NCBI GenBank assembly: GCA_964594065.1
Contig: CAZQKX010000030.1
Location: 1 to 43,606 of the forward strand
DNA: 43,606 nucleotides
Direction: 5' to 3'
DNA from: 4572-13 sp964594065
Lineage (GTDB): Bacteria > Planctomycetota > Phycisphaerae > Sedimentisphaerales > Anaerohalosphaeraceae
Below are positions 8,234 through 17,157 of this stretch, in pieces (the stretch's first letter is position 1; every line of letters begins with the position of its first letter). Position numbers and translations under genes: made by a program. Below the pieces are notes generated by a model, which had not been told where the DNA came from, did not search any database, and saw only the letters and a list, made by a program, of their open reading frames with translations.

Positions 8234-9730
8234 TTACCTGATACGCCAATCGTTTTTATTTGGGCCACTTGGCAGCGTAACATAGAAAGTGGTTCCCCGG
8301 CCGGATTCAGACTCAACACGGATTTGTCCATCGAGTAAGCCAAGTATCCGCTTGACGATGGTCAATCCCAATCCGACCCCGTCCATGGAAACCTTTGGAT
8401 GAAGCTGTTTAAACATATCAAATATTTTCGCTAAGTGATCCTTGTCAATCCCAAGCCCATTGTCTGAGACAGCATACTCAACACTGTTATCTAAAACTTG
8501 GCCTGAAATGCTAATCTCAAGCGTCCGGTCTGGATGGGCATACTTAATTGCATTGTCAATCAGGTTTGTCAGTATTTGGTTGACCAGTTTATAATCTCCT
8601 TTGCATGGCGGCAAATCATCGCATTCGATTTTCGCATCGATTGATTTGATCTGGTATTGACAGGTCGAAAGAACATCCTCAACTAATTGATTCATATCCA
8701 GATGCTGCAGTTCAAGCTCAGCGACGCCAAGCCGTGAAAGCTGCAGCAAACCGCCGGCCAGAATCTTCATTTTCTCCGTACCAGTTTTGATAAATCGAAT
8801 TGATTCCGGAATGTCCTCATTTAAAATTCTTGTCATCTCAGGTTGGGCCGTTGCCGGGGAGATCTCAAGAATTTCAGATAAATGCCTGCAGGATGATTCC
8901 AATTCACCGGCAAATCCCTTGATATTAATCAGCGGTGAACGAAGGTCATGTGAGGCAATGTGCACAATACTTTCCAACTCCTCATTTTTTATTGCAATGG
9001 ATTTCATTAACCGTTCCCGCTGCCGTTCAACCTTCTGTCGCCGGCCCTCTAAGGAAAATCCATGCCAGATAAAATAGCCGCTGATGCCGCCTATCACCAG
9101 AAAAGCGAAAATGAAATATTTTTCCAATTTCGACACGATTGATCTCATATCCGCCCGTACATCTTCCAGGTAGATGCCCGTACCAATTACCAATCCCCAG
9201 GGCTCAAATAAACGCACATAAGAAAGTTTCGGGACCTCGGTGTTGGGATCATCTTTCCATTGCCACATATAGTCAACATAACCGGCATTGTCCGGACTTT
9301 TTTTGATGACTTCATTCATTTCAAGAATTAAATGTTTCCCCTGGGAATCTTTTAAATCCGCAACGCTTTGACCTTCCAATTCGAGCCGGTAAGGATGCAT
9401 AACCATGATGGGCTGAAGATCGTGAACCCAGAAGTAGTCTTTATTTTCGAGCCCGTAACGCATCGCACGAATACGCTCAAGTACACGCTGCTGCGCTTCT
9501 TCCTGTGTCAACTCACCGGCTAACTGCCGCTGATAATAATGCTCCATCAGGTTATTAGTACTGCCGACCAGCTCTTTAATGAGCTGACGTTTTTGCTGGA
9601 GATAGGTCGCTTTGAATTGAGGCAGTGCAACCCCCACAATAATTCCGACAAACAATAGAACCGTTAAGCTTGCCGGAAGAATGACATGCATGGAAATGTG
9701 GTACAAGCTGTTTTTTTTATGTTTTTTCAT
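8234..9730 (-). CDS. Cache-domain sensor histidine kinase
   Basis: This 498-residue inner-membrane kinase has TM1 at about 17-37 and an extracytoplasmic single-Cache domain (about 40-200, with the typical 'YFWVHDLQPIMVMHP'). TM2 lies at about 205-223 and is followed by a short coiled linker. The HisKA domain has phospho-acceptor His261 (IASHDLRSPL). The HATPase domain has N box 'LIDNAIKYA', G1 'DNGLGIDKDH' and G2 'GVGLGLTIVKRI'. All catalytic motifs are intact. The ligand is unknown; small carboxylates are common for this Cache type. It starts 3 nt after korB, so it is the last gene of the ferritin-korA-korB unit. No response regulator is adjacent, making it an orphan kinase in an operon with a metabolic enzyme. 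Confidence 0.9.
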   Translation of the reverse strand: MKKHKKNSLYHISMHVILPASLTVLLFVGIIVGVALPQFKATYLQQKRQLIKELVGSTNNLMEHYYQRQLAGELTQEEAQQRVLERIRAMRYGLENKDYFWVHDLQPIMVMHPYRLELEGQSVADLKDSQGKHLILEMNEVIKKSPDNAGYVDYMWQWKDDPNTEVPKLSYVRLFEPWGLVIGTGIYLEDVRADMRSIVSKLEKYFIFAFLVIGGISGYFIWHGFSLEGRRQKVERQRERLMKSIAIKNEELESIVHIASHDLRSPLINIKGFAGELESSCRHLSEILEISPATAQPEMTRILNEDIPESIRFIKTGTEKMKILAGGLLQLSRLGVAELELQHLDMNQLVEDVLSTCQYQIKSIDAKIECDDLPPCKGDYKLVNQILTNLIDNAIKYAHPDRTLEISISGQVLDNSVEYAVSDNGLGIDKDHLAKIFDMFKQLHPKVSMDGVGLGLTIVKRILGLLDGQIRVESESGRGTTFYVTLPSGPNKNDWRIR

Positions 9731-9733
9731 CCG

Positions 9734-10600
9734 TTAAAAAGCCCTGATCAACTCGTTTAGTTTACAATTATCCGGTTTTCTCTGCCACAAAGGAGTTGAA
9801 TCTGTCTGATAAAGAGACGTTTCTTCATGATACGGCTTTTTATTGGGATTCATATAAAAAATACCCAGCGGCATCTTACTGTGGTCGACTGTTTGACAGG
9901 CATAACGAAAAGCTTCCTGCCGGCTAGTTGGGTCGTAATCATCCGGAAGCTGGCAGGTATTGCCTTTAAACCATTGAAATGTATTAATCTTATTAAATGA
10001 CACACATGGCTGCAGGATGTCGACCAAAGCATAGCCCTTGTAGGTGATAGCTTTTTTAAGAACATCGACAGCCTGCTGATGATGACCGACAAAAATTCTC
10101 GCTACAAAGGACGCATCCAGTGCCACCGCAACAGCCAATGGATTAAACGGTTCCAAAAAAACACCGTCCACCTGTACCGGCGTTCTAAAACCGCGCTGGC
10201 TGGTGGGCGATGCCTGACCTTTTGTTAATCCGTACACCATGTTGTTATGGACAATATTGGTAATGTTCGGATTGCGGCGAATAGTATGAATAAAATGATT
10301 GCCGCCTTCACCATACATATCCCCCTCACCGCTTTCGGCAATAACGGTCAGATTCGGATTCGATACCTGGATGGCAAAAGCAGGCGGTAACGCCCTTCCG
10401 TGCAGTCCATTGAACGCGTTACATCGTAGATAATGTGGAATCTTCGCAGCCTGACCGATGCCGGAAACCATCACTAATTCTTCCGGAGCAATCTCCAGTT
10501 CAGACAATGTCTGCTTGAGCAGTTTGAGAATCAGAAAATCCCCACAGCCGGGACACCACGCAATATCAATCTGACCCATATCGTACTTTTGAACATCCAT
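9734..10600 (-). CDS. korB: 2-oxoacid:ferredoxin oxidoreductase, beta subunit
   Basis: This 288-residue thiamine-diphosphate subunit carries 'WCPGCGD' near the N-terminus (Cys16 and Cys19), further cysteines in 'LRCNAFNG' and 'QPCVSFNK' for one [4Fe-4S] cluster, and the TPP/Mg motif 'GEGDMYGEGGNHF...NNMVYGLTKGQ'. With the alpha subunit it oxidatively decarboxylates a 2-oxoacid (2-oxoglutarate or pyruvate class) to acyl-CoA and reduces ferredoxin. An upstream in-frame ATG at 10639 would overlap korA. The start at 10600 is preferred because it gives the family N-terminus and follows an AGGGA-type site 10 nt after the korA stop. Substrate specificity cannot be decided from sequence by eye. Confidence 0.9.
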   Translation of the reverse strand: MDVQKYDMGQIDIAWCPGCGDFLILKLLKQTLSELEIAPEELVMVSGIGQAAKIPHYLRCNAFNGLHGRALPPAFAIQVSNPNLTVIAESGEGDMYGEGGNHFIHTIRRNPNITNIVHNNMVYGLTKGQASPTSQRGFRTPVQVDGVFLEPFNPLAVAVALDASFVARIFVGHHQQAVDVLKKAITYKGYALVDILQPCVSFNKINTFQWFKGNTCQLPDDYDPTSRQEAFRYACQTVDHSKMPLGIFYMNPNKKPYHEETSLYQTDSTPLWQRKPDNCKLNELIRAF

Positions 10601-10610
10601 CGTTATTTCC

Positions 10611-12338
10611 CTATCCAATAATATTTTGCAGTGAGGCAACGATTTCTTCGACTGTAAAATTCAGGCCGTTATATTTCAATAAAAATTCATCAACAGCAAT
10701 GCCCGTTTCAAGTTCGATTAAATCCGCCAGTTGTCCGGTTGCATTGCCCTCCAGGCAGACAATTCTGTCAGCTCTTTCAAGCGTTTGATCCAATTCAATT
10801 GGCAGCGGAAAAACCTGCTCAAAGTGCAGCAGTGAAACATCGTCTCTGCCCATAACCGTCAGCGCTTCCTGCACGATGGGAAGCGTCGAACCCCAGCAGA
10901 GAACAAGCGTCTTGAAATCGTTGTCCGGCCACAATGTCGGTTCGATTACTGCTTCCTGAAGCAATCGGCCCTTTTCCAGACGTTTATTGACCATGTTGGT
11001 ACGCAGGTCAAGGTCCTCGGTCAGATGACCGGCTTCATCGTGTTCGTCGCTGTCAACCACAACCAAACCCTTGCCGTAGCCGGGAATGCCGCGTGGAGAC
11101 AGACTGTTTTCGGTTAGTTCAAAGCGACGATAGTCTTTGGCGGTTTCGACAATATGATGTTCAACGTGAATCGATGAAACATCGAATGGCTGGGTATTGT
11201 AGTAGGTATCGACAAAATACTGGTCGGTTAAAATGAAAACCGGCACTTGGTATTGATCAGCGATATTAAAGGCTTTTGCCGTCAGGTCAAATGCCTGCTG
11301 AAGGTTGCCGGGAGCAAAAATGACCCGGGGAAATTCACCATGTCCGGCATAGAGAGCCAGATTCAAGTCTTCCTGAGCAGTTCGTGTCGGCAACCCCGTC
11401 GCCGGACCGGGCCGTTGGGCAATATGAACCACCAACGGGCTTTCGATCATTCCCGCTAAGCTTAATCCCTCGGTCATGAGAGCAAAACCACCGCCGGAAG
11501 TACTGGCAATTGCGCGGGCTCCGGCATACCAGGCCCCAATTGCCATATTAATCCCGGCAATTTCGTCTTCGGCCTGTTCGACCACAATTCCAAACTCTTT
11601 AGCATGTTTGGCCAGAAACTGCAGCAATCCCGTCGAAGGCGACATTGGATATGCGGCAATAAAATTGCACCCGCCCGCAATGGCTCCCAGTGCTGCTGCC
11701 TCAACACCATTGACCAATATGTAATTGCAAACAGATTCATCGCGCTCAACCTTCATGTCGATTTGATATTGTTTACAAAGGCTTTTCCCGGTCTGATAAC
11801 CTTTCTCAACAGCATCGACATTTTCACCGACAACTTTTTGTTCCTTTGTTTTAAAACGATCACAAATCATTTCAATCAACGACTCTACTTCAATTCCAAA
11901 AAATGCCCCGACAACCCCCACAGCAACAATGTTGGAATACAGTTTATTCCCTGCCTCTTTAGCAATTTGTGTAAAGGCCGCTTCAATACATGTACAGCCG
12001 GTACTTTTTATCGTCTCATGAACAAACTCAGGCTCTGACAAAATCACAGTTTTAGAGCTGATCCGCTGCCGGACGTGGTCGATCGCACTCGAACTGAGGG
12101 GGATTAAGAGGTCAATCCGATGGATGCCGGCCTGCACCGGTTTAGAACTAACACGAATCGTTACGGAATTCATGCCTCCGCGAACACGTGACATGTACTC
12201 TTTTGTAGCAAAAATATGAAACCCGGAATCTTTAAATATTCGCACCAGCAATTGCTCAACTGTTTGAACGCCCATACCCGCCGGGCCACACAAAACAATC
12301 GATACTTCTTGTTTTTCACCCACTGTCCCGCTTTTCAT
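10611..12338 (-). CDS. korA: 2-oxoacid:ferredoxin oxidoreductase, fused gamma-alpha subunit
   Basis: This 575-residue subunit has an N-terminal gamma domain (about 10-185, 'GPAGMGVQT...TKEYMSRVRGGMNS') fused to the alpha subunit (about 200-575, with 'AAYPMSPSTG' corresponding to the YPITPST motif, then the pyrimidine-binding and transketolase-C regions). The two-protein gamma-alpha plus beta form is the usual KorAB arrangement. No ferredoxin-like delta subunit is encoded nearby, so external ferredoxin is expected. It lies 43 nt after the ferritin-like gene and 10 nt before korB. The enzyme is oxygen-sensitive in known members, which fits the ferritin-like partner. Confidence 0.92.
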   Translation of the reverse strand: MKSGTVGEKQEVSIVLCGPAGMGVQTVEQLLVRIFKDSGFHIFATKEYMSRVRGGMNSVTIRVSSKPVQAGIHRIDLLIPLSSSAIDHVRQRISSKTVILSEPEFVHETIKSTGCTCIEAAFTQIAKEAGNKLYSNIVAVGVVGAFFGIEVESLIEMICDRFKTKEQKVVGENVDAVEKGYQTGKSLCKQYQIDMKVERDESVCNYILVNGVEAAALGAIAGGCNFIAAYPMSPSTGLLQFLAKHAKEFGIVVEQAEDEIAGINMAIGAWYAGARAIASTSGGGFALMTEGLSLAGMIESPLVVHIAQRPGPATGLPTRTAQEDLNLALYAGHGEFPRVIFAPGNLQQAFDLTAKAFNIADQYQVPVFILTDQYFVDTYYNTQPFDVSSIHVEHHIVETAKDYRRFELTENSLSPRGIPGYGKGLVVVDSDEHDEAGHLTEDLDLRTNMVNKRLEKGRLLQEAVIEPTLWPDNDFKTLVLCWGSTLPIVQEALTVMGRDDVSLLHFEQVFPLPIELDQTLERADRIVCLEGNATGQLADLIELETGIAVDEFLLKYNGLNFTVEEIVASLQNIIG

Positions 12339-12381
12339 TGCATGCTCCTTTATCTAAGAAACATCTCTCCAGGCAAAAGAA

Positions 12382-12864
12382 TTAATAATCCTCAAGGTGG
12401 GTAAACTCGGCATTCTCCAGCCAGGTTTTGGGCTGATTAACAAAATCTACAAGTGACTCCAACAAATGATAATGCTTTTTCTCTTCTTCAGCGAGTGTCA
12501 TATAAAGCTGTTTCTGTTGAGGCATGTCTTCCTGGTCAGCACGATCCAAATAGAAACTAATGCTTTTCTGCTCCAATTCCATCGCATGGCGATAAAGTTT
12601 TTCCTCGTCGCCATTGAGGTCAACTACTCCGCCAAATTCCTTCATTTGCTCAAACACATTTTTCGCATCATCAAGCACTGTTGTTTCGGATAGCGCGCAA
12701 CTGCCCTGGCGGCTTTGCTCAATAATTTTTTCGTGTTTTGATTCATCCTCTGCAAGCATGGTAAGGATGCTTTTGAGACCTTTGATATTCGTCCGGGAGG
12801 CAAGATCAAGGTAATACTGCCGACCATCACGTTCCATTTGAAGTGCAAATTCAAAAATGTCCAT
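12382..12864 (-). CDS. Ferritin-like/rubrerythrin-type di-iron protein
   Basis: This 160-residue four-helix bundle has two ExxH half-sites: E11 with 'EDESKHEKI' (about 39-46), and a second pair in 'YRHAMELEQKSISFY' and 'AEEEKKHYHL'. There is no rubredoxin CxxC domain, so it is the erythrin/ferritin-like core only. Relatives bind two irons and reduce peroxide or oxygen. As first gene of the operon with korA-korB-kinase it plausibly protects the Fe-S enzyme, which is inference. An AGGAAT site lies about 10 nt before the ATG, and a -35/-10 pair is found at 12900-12928. Confidence 0.85.
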   Translation of the reverse strand: MDIFEFALQMERDGRQYYLDLASRTNIKGLKSILTMLAEDESKHEKIIEQSRQGSCALSETTVLDDAKNVFEQMKEFGGVVDLNGDEEKLYRHAMELEQKSISFYLDRADQEDMPQQKQLYMTLAEEEKKHYHLLESLVDFVNQPKTWLENAEFTHLEDY

Positions 12865-12899
12865 TTTCTCGATTCCTAAAAGAAAGGTGATTTACGATT

Positions 12900-12928
12900 A
12901 TCTTAGCCGTTTGGCGGAAAAAGTTCAA
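12900..12928 (-). promoter_or_regulatory. Promoter of the ferritin-korAB-kinase operon
   Basis: On the minus strand TTGAAC (12923-12928), a 17-bp spacer and TAAGAT (12900-12905) predict a leader of about 30 nt. It lies in the 343-bp region shared with the divergent PocR-AraC regulator. The rest of that region holds no gene that I can support. Confidence 0.55.
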
Positions 12929-13137
12929 TTCTTTTCAAAAAAGTTGCATTTTCACCTTTTTTCAGTGAAATTCGGCTTCCTTTTGGAAGCGTAAGCATCA
13001 AATACGATAACGACAAACACTTTACATGAACTGATCCGGATTTCCAGCATCGCCAGCTGTAACCGGCACTGCTGTTGGGCAATTTTGTCAATCCATCGCT
13101 CAAAACTGACTTTTTAATTTTTTTTTAGATTTTCACT

Positions 13138-13167
13138 TTGAAATATCCCCCTGTTTTCCTGTATCAT
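13138..13167 (+). promoter_or_regulatory. Promoter of the PocR-AraC regulator
   Basis: TTGAAA (13138-13143), an 18-bp spacer and TATCAT (13162-13167) lie about 40 nt before the ATG at 13208. A GGAGG (13189-13193) sits 14 nt before that ATG, longer than usual. The nearer ATG at 13195 opens only a short out-of-frame peptide. Confidence 0.5.
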
Positions 13168-13207
13168 TATCTTGCTATCAAAGAAAAAGGAGGTATGATC
13201 GTTAGCG

Positions 13208-14494
13208 ATGGCAAACAAGATACAAAAAGATGTTCATTTAAAAGACCTGCTGACAAAGTCACAGTTTAAGCAGGTTGAGACCGCTTTCAAGCGAAATTTC
13301 AAGCTGTCCCTGGAAACCTGCGACGCTGAAGGCAAGGAAATTCGCTCGCTGTGTTCGGCGGGGTGTCATCCGGAATTTTGCAAGCGTGTTCGTCAATCGA
13401 AATCCGGCATTAAACGATGCCGGCAGGACCGGCTGCGAAGCTTAAACATTTCCATCGAGACCGGCCAGCCCTATATCACTCTCTGTCACGCAGGGATCGT
13501 TCTTGGATGTATTCCCGTCATGAACGGTGATCTCCCGCTGGGCGCGCTGTTCTTCGGCAAATGCATCTGGGAGCCGTTCGATGAAACACTGGAAGCCGAT
13601 GTTCAAAAACGTCTGCGTGGGCTTCGTATTCAGAAACATGAGCTTCTGGAAACCCTGTTAAAACTGCCGGTTGTTTCGGCCCGACGGATCCATGAAGCTG
13701 CCGAGTTCCTTTATGTGCTGCTCTATCAAACGGCCGATCTCGACCCGCAGGTTATTCAGTGGCGCAGGGCACGGTCCATGCAGCAATCACAGATCAGCGG
13801 GGTCATCCATGAGACCAAGCGTCTGGAAACCGGCGAAATGTATCCGTATGAACTGGAATGTCAGCTCATCGCCAAGGTCAAGATCGGCGACCGGACCGGC
13901 GCCAAAGAGATATTGAACTCCCTGCTGGGTCAGATCATGTTCCACAACCCCGGCAATATCAATCTGCTCAAAGCACGGTTGGTCGAATTGCTCAGCGTCC
14001 TCAGCCGGGCCGCAGCCCAGGGCGGCGTGGATATCAACGCCCTGCTCAACAAAAATATGGAATACATTAATAAAGTTCTGGCTATTGATACGCAGGAGGA
14101 TATCTGCGTGTGGATCAGTCACGCCCTGGATAATTTTATCGAAAGTGTGTACAGTTCACAGGATGCCAAAAAGATGTCGCAGCTTAAGCCGGCGATCGAA
14201 TATATGCAGTATCATTATGACCAGCCGCTAACGCTGGCCGACATTTCCAAAGCCGCACACCTGAGCGCATCCCGGCTGGCGCATTTGTTCCGCGAACAGA
14301 TGGGAATCACGCTGATCGACTACCTGACAAATGTACGCATTAACCATGCCAAGCGGATGCTGCTGACCACCGAAAGCAACTGCACCCACATCTGCTACGA
14401 AGTGGGATACAATAACCAAAGCTATTTTACCCGTGTCTTTAAGCAAATCACCGGCATGACCCCCCGCGATTTCCGATCACAAAACAAACGATAA
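13208..14494 (+). CDS. PocR-domain AraC-family transcription regulator
   Basis: This 428-residue protein has an N-terminal PocR sensory domain (about 10-185) containing the cysteine set C49, C53, C58, C71, C93 and C101 ('LCSAGCHPEFC', 'TLCHAGIVLGC'). A linker helix region follows, then a C-terminal AraC double helix-turn-helix (about 324-428, 'PLTLADISKAAHLSASRLAHLFREQMG' in shortened reading, ending 'YFTRVFKQITGMTPRDF'). PocR domains bind small metabolites such as diols or fatty-acid-like ligands, and some use a PAS-like pocket. Divergent placement from the ferritin-korAB-kinase operon makes that operon its most likely target, which is inference. The cysteine cluster could also allow redox or metal sensing. 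Confidence 0.88.
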   Translation: MANKIQKDVHLKDLLTKSQFKQVETAFKRNFKLSLETCDAEGKEIRSLCSAGCHPEFCKRVRQSKSGIKRCRQDRLRSLNISIETGQPYITLCHAGIVLGCIPVMNGDLPLGALFFGKCIWEPFDETLEADVQKRLRGLRIQKHELLETLLKLPVVSARRIHEAAEFLYVLLYQTADLDPQVIQWRRARSMQQSQISGVIHETKRLETGEMYPYELECQLIAKVKIGDRTGAKEILNSLLGQIMFHNPGNINLLKARLVELLSVLSRAAAQGGVDINALLNKNMEYINKVLAIDTQEDICVWISHALDNFIESVYSSQDAKKMSQLKPAIEYMQYHYDQPLTLADISKAAHLSASRLAHLFREQMGITLIDYLTNVRINHAKRMLLTTESNCTHICYEVGYNNQSYFTRVFKQITGMTPRDFRSQNKR

Positions 14495-14510
14495 CCAGAG
14501 TCCTGTTTTG

Positions 14511-14541
14511 GCAAGGTAAATTTAAAAAAAACCTTGCTTTT
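14511..14541 (+). terminator. Probable terminator after the PocR-AraC gene
   Basis: GCAAGGT/ACCTTGC (14511-14517 with 14531-14537) is followed by TTTT. The stem is short with a 13-nt loop, so the strength is modest. Confidence 0.5.
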
Positions 14542-14638
14542 CAAGACAGTCTTGGTATTCTCTATTGGGAATTGTTGGAATTTTTTTGCTTGTAGTCCTT
14601 CCATCTGGTATTAGAAGCAGAAGTATTAAGGAGGTAAA

Positions 14639-16024
14639 ATGAAGAAGATTTTGTTAAACGTCCCACTTGCTTATTCATTTCTTTTGTGCATTTCTTTTTT
14701 TACATCAGGTTGCAATATCCAAAAAGGTCAACTCGTGCACTTTAATGAATTAGTCGCAGTCGGAGATATGGAAGCTGCACAACTTTTTGCAGAGAAAAAA
14801 ATCCACGAAAAAGGGAAACCGCGAGGAGAGGATCTACTTTGGTCACTTCAGCTTGGAAGTCTTGAACGTATGCGAGATAATCACGTTCAAAGTACCGTTC
14901 ATTTTGACAAATGCGAAGAGATGATTAAACATTTCAATGCGGAAGATTCCGCACTTGGCCACGCCATTGGCTCTACCGCAGTTAACGACAATATCGTTCC
15001 CTATACAGGGCAGATTTATGACGGCGTCATGGTGAATACTTATAAAGCACTGAATTTCATGTATGAAAAAAAATATGAATTGGCAAGAGTTGAGTTCAAT
15101 CGTGCTCTTGATCGACAGCGCAGAGCTAAGGAGATTTTTAGTCAAGAAATCCAGAAACTGCAGAAGGAAGTAGATGACGATAAAAACAGTACCGTCATTA
15201 AAGATAGTAAAAATTCTTCCGAACTGCAAGAACATCTCAACGAAAGTTATCCGTCACTGGCTAATTTCGAAGTCTATCCAGACTTTGTCAATCCTTTTGC
15301 GACATATATGGCGGGCTTATTCTTTGCCTTGGAAGGAGATTATAGCAAATCAATCGACCTGTTGAAAGAAAGCTCCGGGATGGTTCCGGAAAACCTGTAC
15401 GTCTTACAGGATATGGATGCCGTTGAAAAATGTCTGAATACGAATACCCGTTTACAAGACACCGTCTGGGTCATCTTTGAAAATGGCCAAGGACCTGTTA
15501 AGGAAGAATTCAGACTGGACCTACCACTGTTTCTAGTTACCAATAAAGTACAGTACGTCGGAATTGCGTTACCAAAGTTGGCATACCGAAAGCATGCCCA
15601 GCCTTATTTGGATATCATAATACAGGATGAAAGATTCCGCACACAAGTTTTTTCTGACATTGACCGTGTAATCCAGACGGAATTTAAGAAGGATTTTGAT
15701 GGTATTCTGACCCGCGCTATCATTTCGGCATCAGCCAAAGCAGCAACGCAGTACGCCTTGCAGGAAAATGACTGTGCCGTCGGGGCCTTACTTATGGCTG
15801 TTTATAGTTTTGCAACAACCACTGCTGACGTTCGAATCTGGACAACCCTTCCCAAGGATATTCAAGTTGCTCGCATGGCCAAGCCCGCAAACGGCATTTT
15901 ATCGATCCAGGGGCCGAGTTTGCCTCCGAAAAATGTGGAATTACCTGATTGCAATAATGCGATCGTGTATGTTAGAATGATTCGGCCGGAATATGAGCCG
16001 AGTATTGAAATATTTGGTTTTTAA
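14639..16024 (+). CDS. COG3014-type TPR-like lipoprotein
   Basis: This 461-residue exported lipoprotein has a signal peptide with lipobox TSGC (Cys25). Residues 35-270 are helical and repeat-like ('FNELVAVGDMEAAQLFAEKK', 'ALNFMYEKKYELARVEFNRALDRQRRAKE', 'AGLFFALEGDYSKSIDLLKES'), as in tetratricopeptide proteins. Then comes a beta-rich C-terminal part with the 'WVIFENGQGPVKEEFRLDLPLF' block in shortened reading, which I recognise from COG3014 proteins. COG3014, ycfL and lpoB homologues occur as a gene set in gammaproteobacteria, and the same order is seen here. The role is unknown; a cell-wall or outer-membrane scaffold is plausible. GGAGG lies 4-8 nt before the start. Confidence 0.75.
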   Translation: MKKILLNVPLAYSFLLCISFFTSGCNIQKGQLVHFNELVAVGDMEAAQLFAEKKIHEKGKPRGEDLLWSLQLGSLERMRDNHVQSTVHFDKCEEMIKHFNAEDSALGHAIGSTAVNDNIVPYTGQIYDGVMVNTYKALNFMYEKKYELARVEFNRALDRQRRAKEIFSQEIQKLQKEVDDDKNSTVIKDSKNSSELQEHLNESYPSLANFEVYPDFVNPFATYMAGLFFALEGDYSKSIDLLKESSGMVPENLYVLQDMDAVEKCLNTNTRLQDTVWVIFENGQGPVKEEFRLDLPLFLVTNKVQYVGIALPKLAYRKHAQPYLDIIIQDERFRTQVFSDIDRVIQTEFKKDFDGILTRAIISASAKAATQYALQENDCAVGALLMAVYSFATTTADVRIWTTLPKDIQVARMAKPANGILSIQGPSLPPKNVELPDCNNAIVYVRMIRPEYEPSIEIFGF

Positions 16025-16046
16025 ACTTTTTATGGAGGAACTTAAA

Positions 16047-16481
16047 ATGATACGTATCGCGATGCTTTTCACTTTAACCACAATTGCCATAGCATTAACC
16101 GGCTGCGGACCCACCTCGGGTGATCCGCGCATTAACCTTGGACATGGTGTCGGCAGTCATACGGGCATAGACAACATTATCACCCGTCCGATCGGCCAAG
16201 CCGTCAGTGCCCTGCTGGGGGAAGGAATTGAAATCCATCAAATCATTGAGCGAACGACACCAAATGGATTTCTCGAGATACAGATCAAAGGATTCAACAA
16301 AGCATATGATGTTCGTCGATTTGAATACCGTGTGGAATGGCTCGATCAAAGCGGCATGGTCATTCCCACAAAAACAAGCGTCTGGGTGCCGGTATCTGCA
16401 ATGCCGAAATCAGATGTAACATTCCAGTTCATCGCCCCGCGCAAAGAAGCTGTTGACTTTAAAATTAACACACGAAAATAA
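16047..16481 (+). CDS. YcfL-family (DUF1425) lipoprotein
   Basis: This 144-residue lipoprotein has signal peptide MIRIAMLFTLTTIAIALTGC and lipobox cysteine 20. Residues about 60-144 are a single beta-sandwich domain ('GFLEIQIKGFNKAYDVRRFEYRVEW' in shortened reading, then 'SVWVPVSAMPKSDVTFQFIAP'), matching the DUF1425/YcfL pattern. A longer reading frame starts upstream at 15993, but the start at 16047 is chosen because TGGAGGAA lies 6 nt before it and it gives a proper signal peptide. It lies 22 nt after the COG3014 gene and 28 nt before the LpoB-like gene, as ycfL precedes lpoB in enterobacteria. Confidence 0.8.
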   Translation: MIRIAMLFTLTTIAIALTGCGPTSGDPRINLGHGVGSHTGIDNIITRPIGQAVSALLGEGIEIHQIIERTTPNGFLEIQIKGFNKAYDVRRFEYRVEWLDQSGMVIPTKTSVWVPVSAMPKSDVTFQFIAPRKEAVDFKINTRK

Positions 16482-16509
16482 ACCTATTAAGCTGATTTAG
16501 GAGATTACG

Positions 16510-17130
16510 ATGAAACTCACATATTTTCTGATTGCAATGCCCTGTATTTGCATGCTGGGCTGTTCAACACCGCAAACGCAAAACATTGATATGGTCAACG
16601 ATCAGGGTAAGGCGGTTATGGCACTGGATTATCGTGACTTTGACAAAGCCGCCACGGACATGGTTAGTTCACTAATTCGTTCCGGAACCCTGAACAGACA
16701 GGATAATAGCCGCTATGTTGTAACCACCGGTCGGATTCTTAATGATACGATGCAACGGATTGATACCAATCAGTTGATGGCCAAGATCGAAGAGGAACTC
16801 ATGAACAGCGGGCAGGTCGTCATGACTTCAGCCGTCGGCGGACAGGCTTCTTCACGTGATGCAATGGTCCATCAAATGCGTGATCTGCGTGAGTCAGAAC
16901 ATGCCGACGAATTTGCAGAAGATACATTACCAGCCAAGAAGCAGTTGATCGCACCGGAACTGAGTATCTCAGGGAAAATCTTTCAGCGGAATATTATGTA
17001 CGACAAGAATGAACAGCAAGTTGAATATTATTTTCAGTTGAAGATCACGGATATCACAACAGGATTGCGTTTCTGGCAAAAGGAGACCGTGTTAGGAAAA
17101 CGCGGTTCAAACAAGACTGTTTCATGGTAA
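16510..17130 (+). CDS. LpoB-like penicillin-binding-protein activator lipoprotein
   Basis: This 206-residue lipoprotein has lipobox MLGC (Cys18). The mature part shows the LpoB fold pattern: 'LDYRDFDKAATDMVSSLIRSG', then 'RYVVTTGRILNDTMQRIDTNQL', then 'LSISGKIFQRN' and 'QVEYYFQLKITDITTGLRFWQKE' in shortened reading. In Escherichia coli, LpoB reaches through the periplasm to activate PBP1B. Whether the host of this window has a PBP1B-type partner cannot be seen here, so the function is assigned by family only. The acidic insert around 125-145 is atypical. It is third in the four-gene envelope operon. Confidence 0.8.
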   Translation: MKLTYFLIAMPCICMLGCSTPQTQNIDMVNDQGKAVMALDYRDFDKAATDMVSSLIRSGTLNRQDNSRYVVTTGRILNDTMQRIDTNQLMAKIEEELMNSGQVVMTSAVGGQASSRDAMVHQMRDLRESEHADEFAEDTLPAKKQLIAPELSISGKIFQRNIMYDKNEQQVEYYFQLKITDITTGLRFWQKETVLGKRGSNKTVSW

Positions 17131-17157
17131 CCAAGCTTTTTATTTGGGAGCATAACA

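Noticed and set aside
12903..13103. A 66-residue minus-strand frame in the regulator/ferritin divergent region
   Set aside because: The predicted promoter of the ferritin-korAB operon overlaps its 3' end, there is no ribosome-binding site and no recognisable domain.
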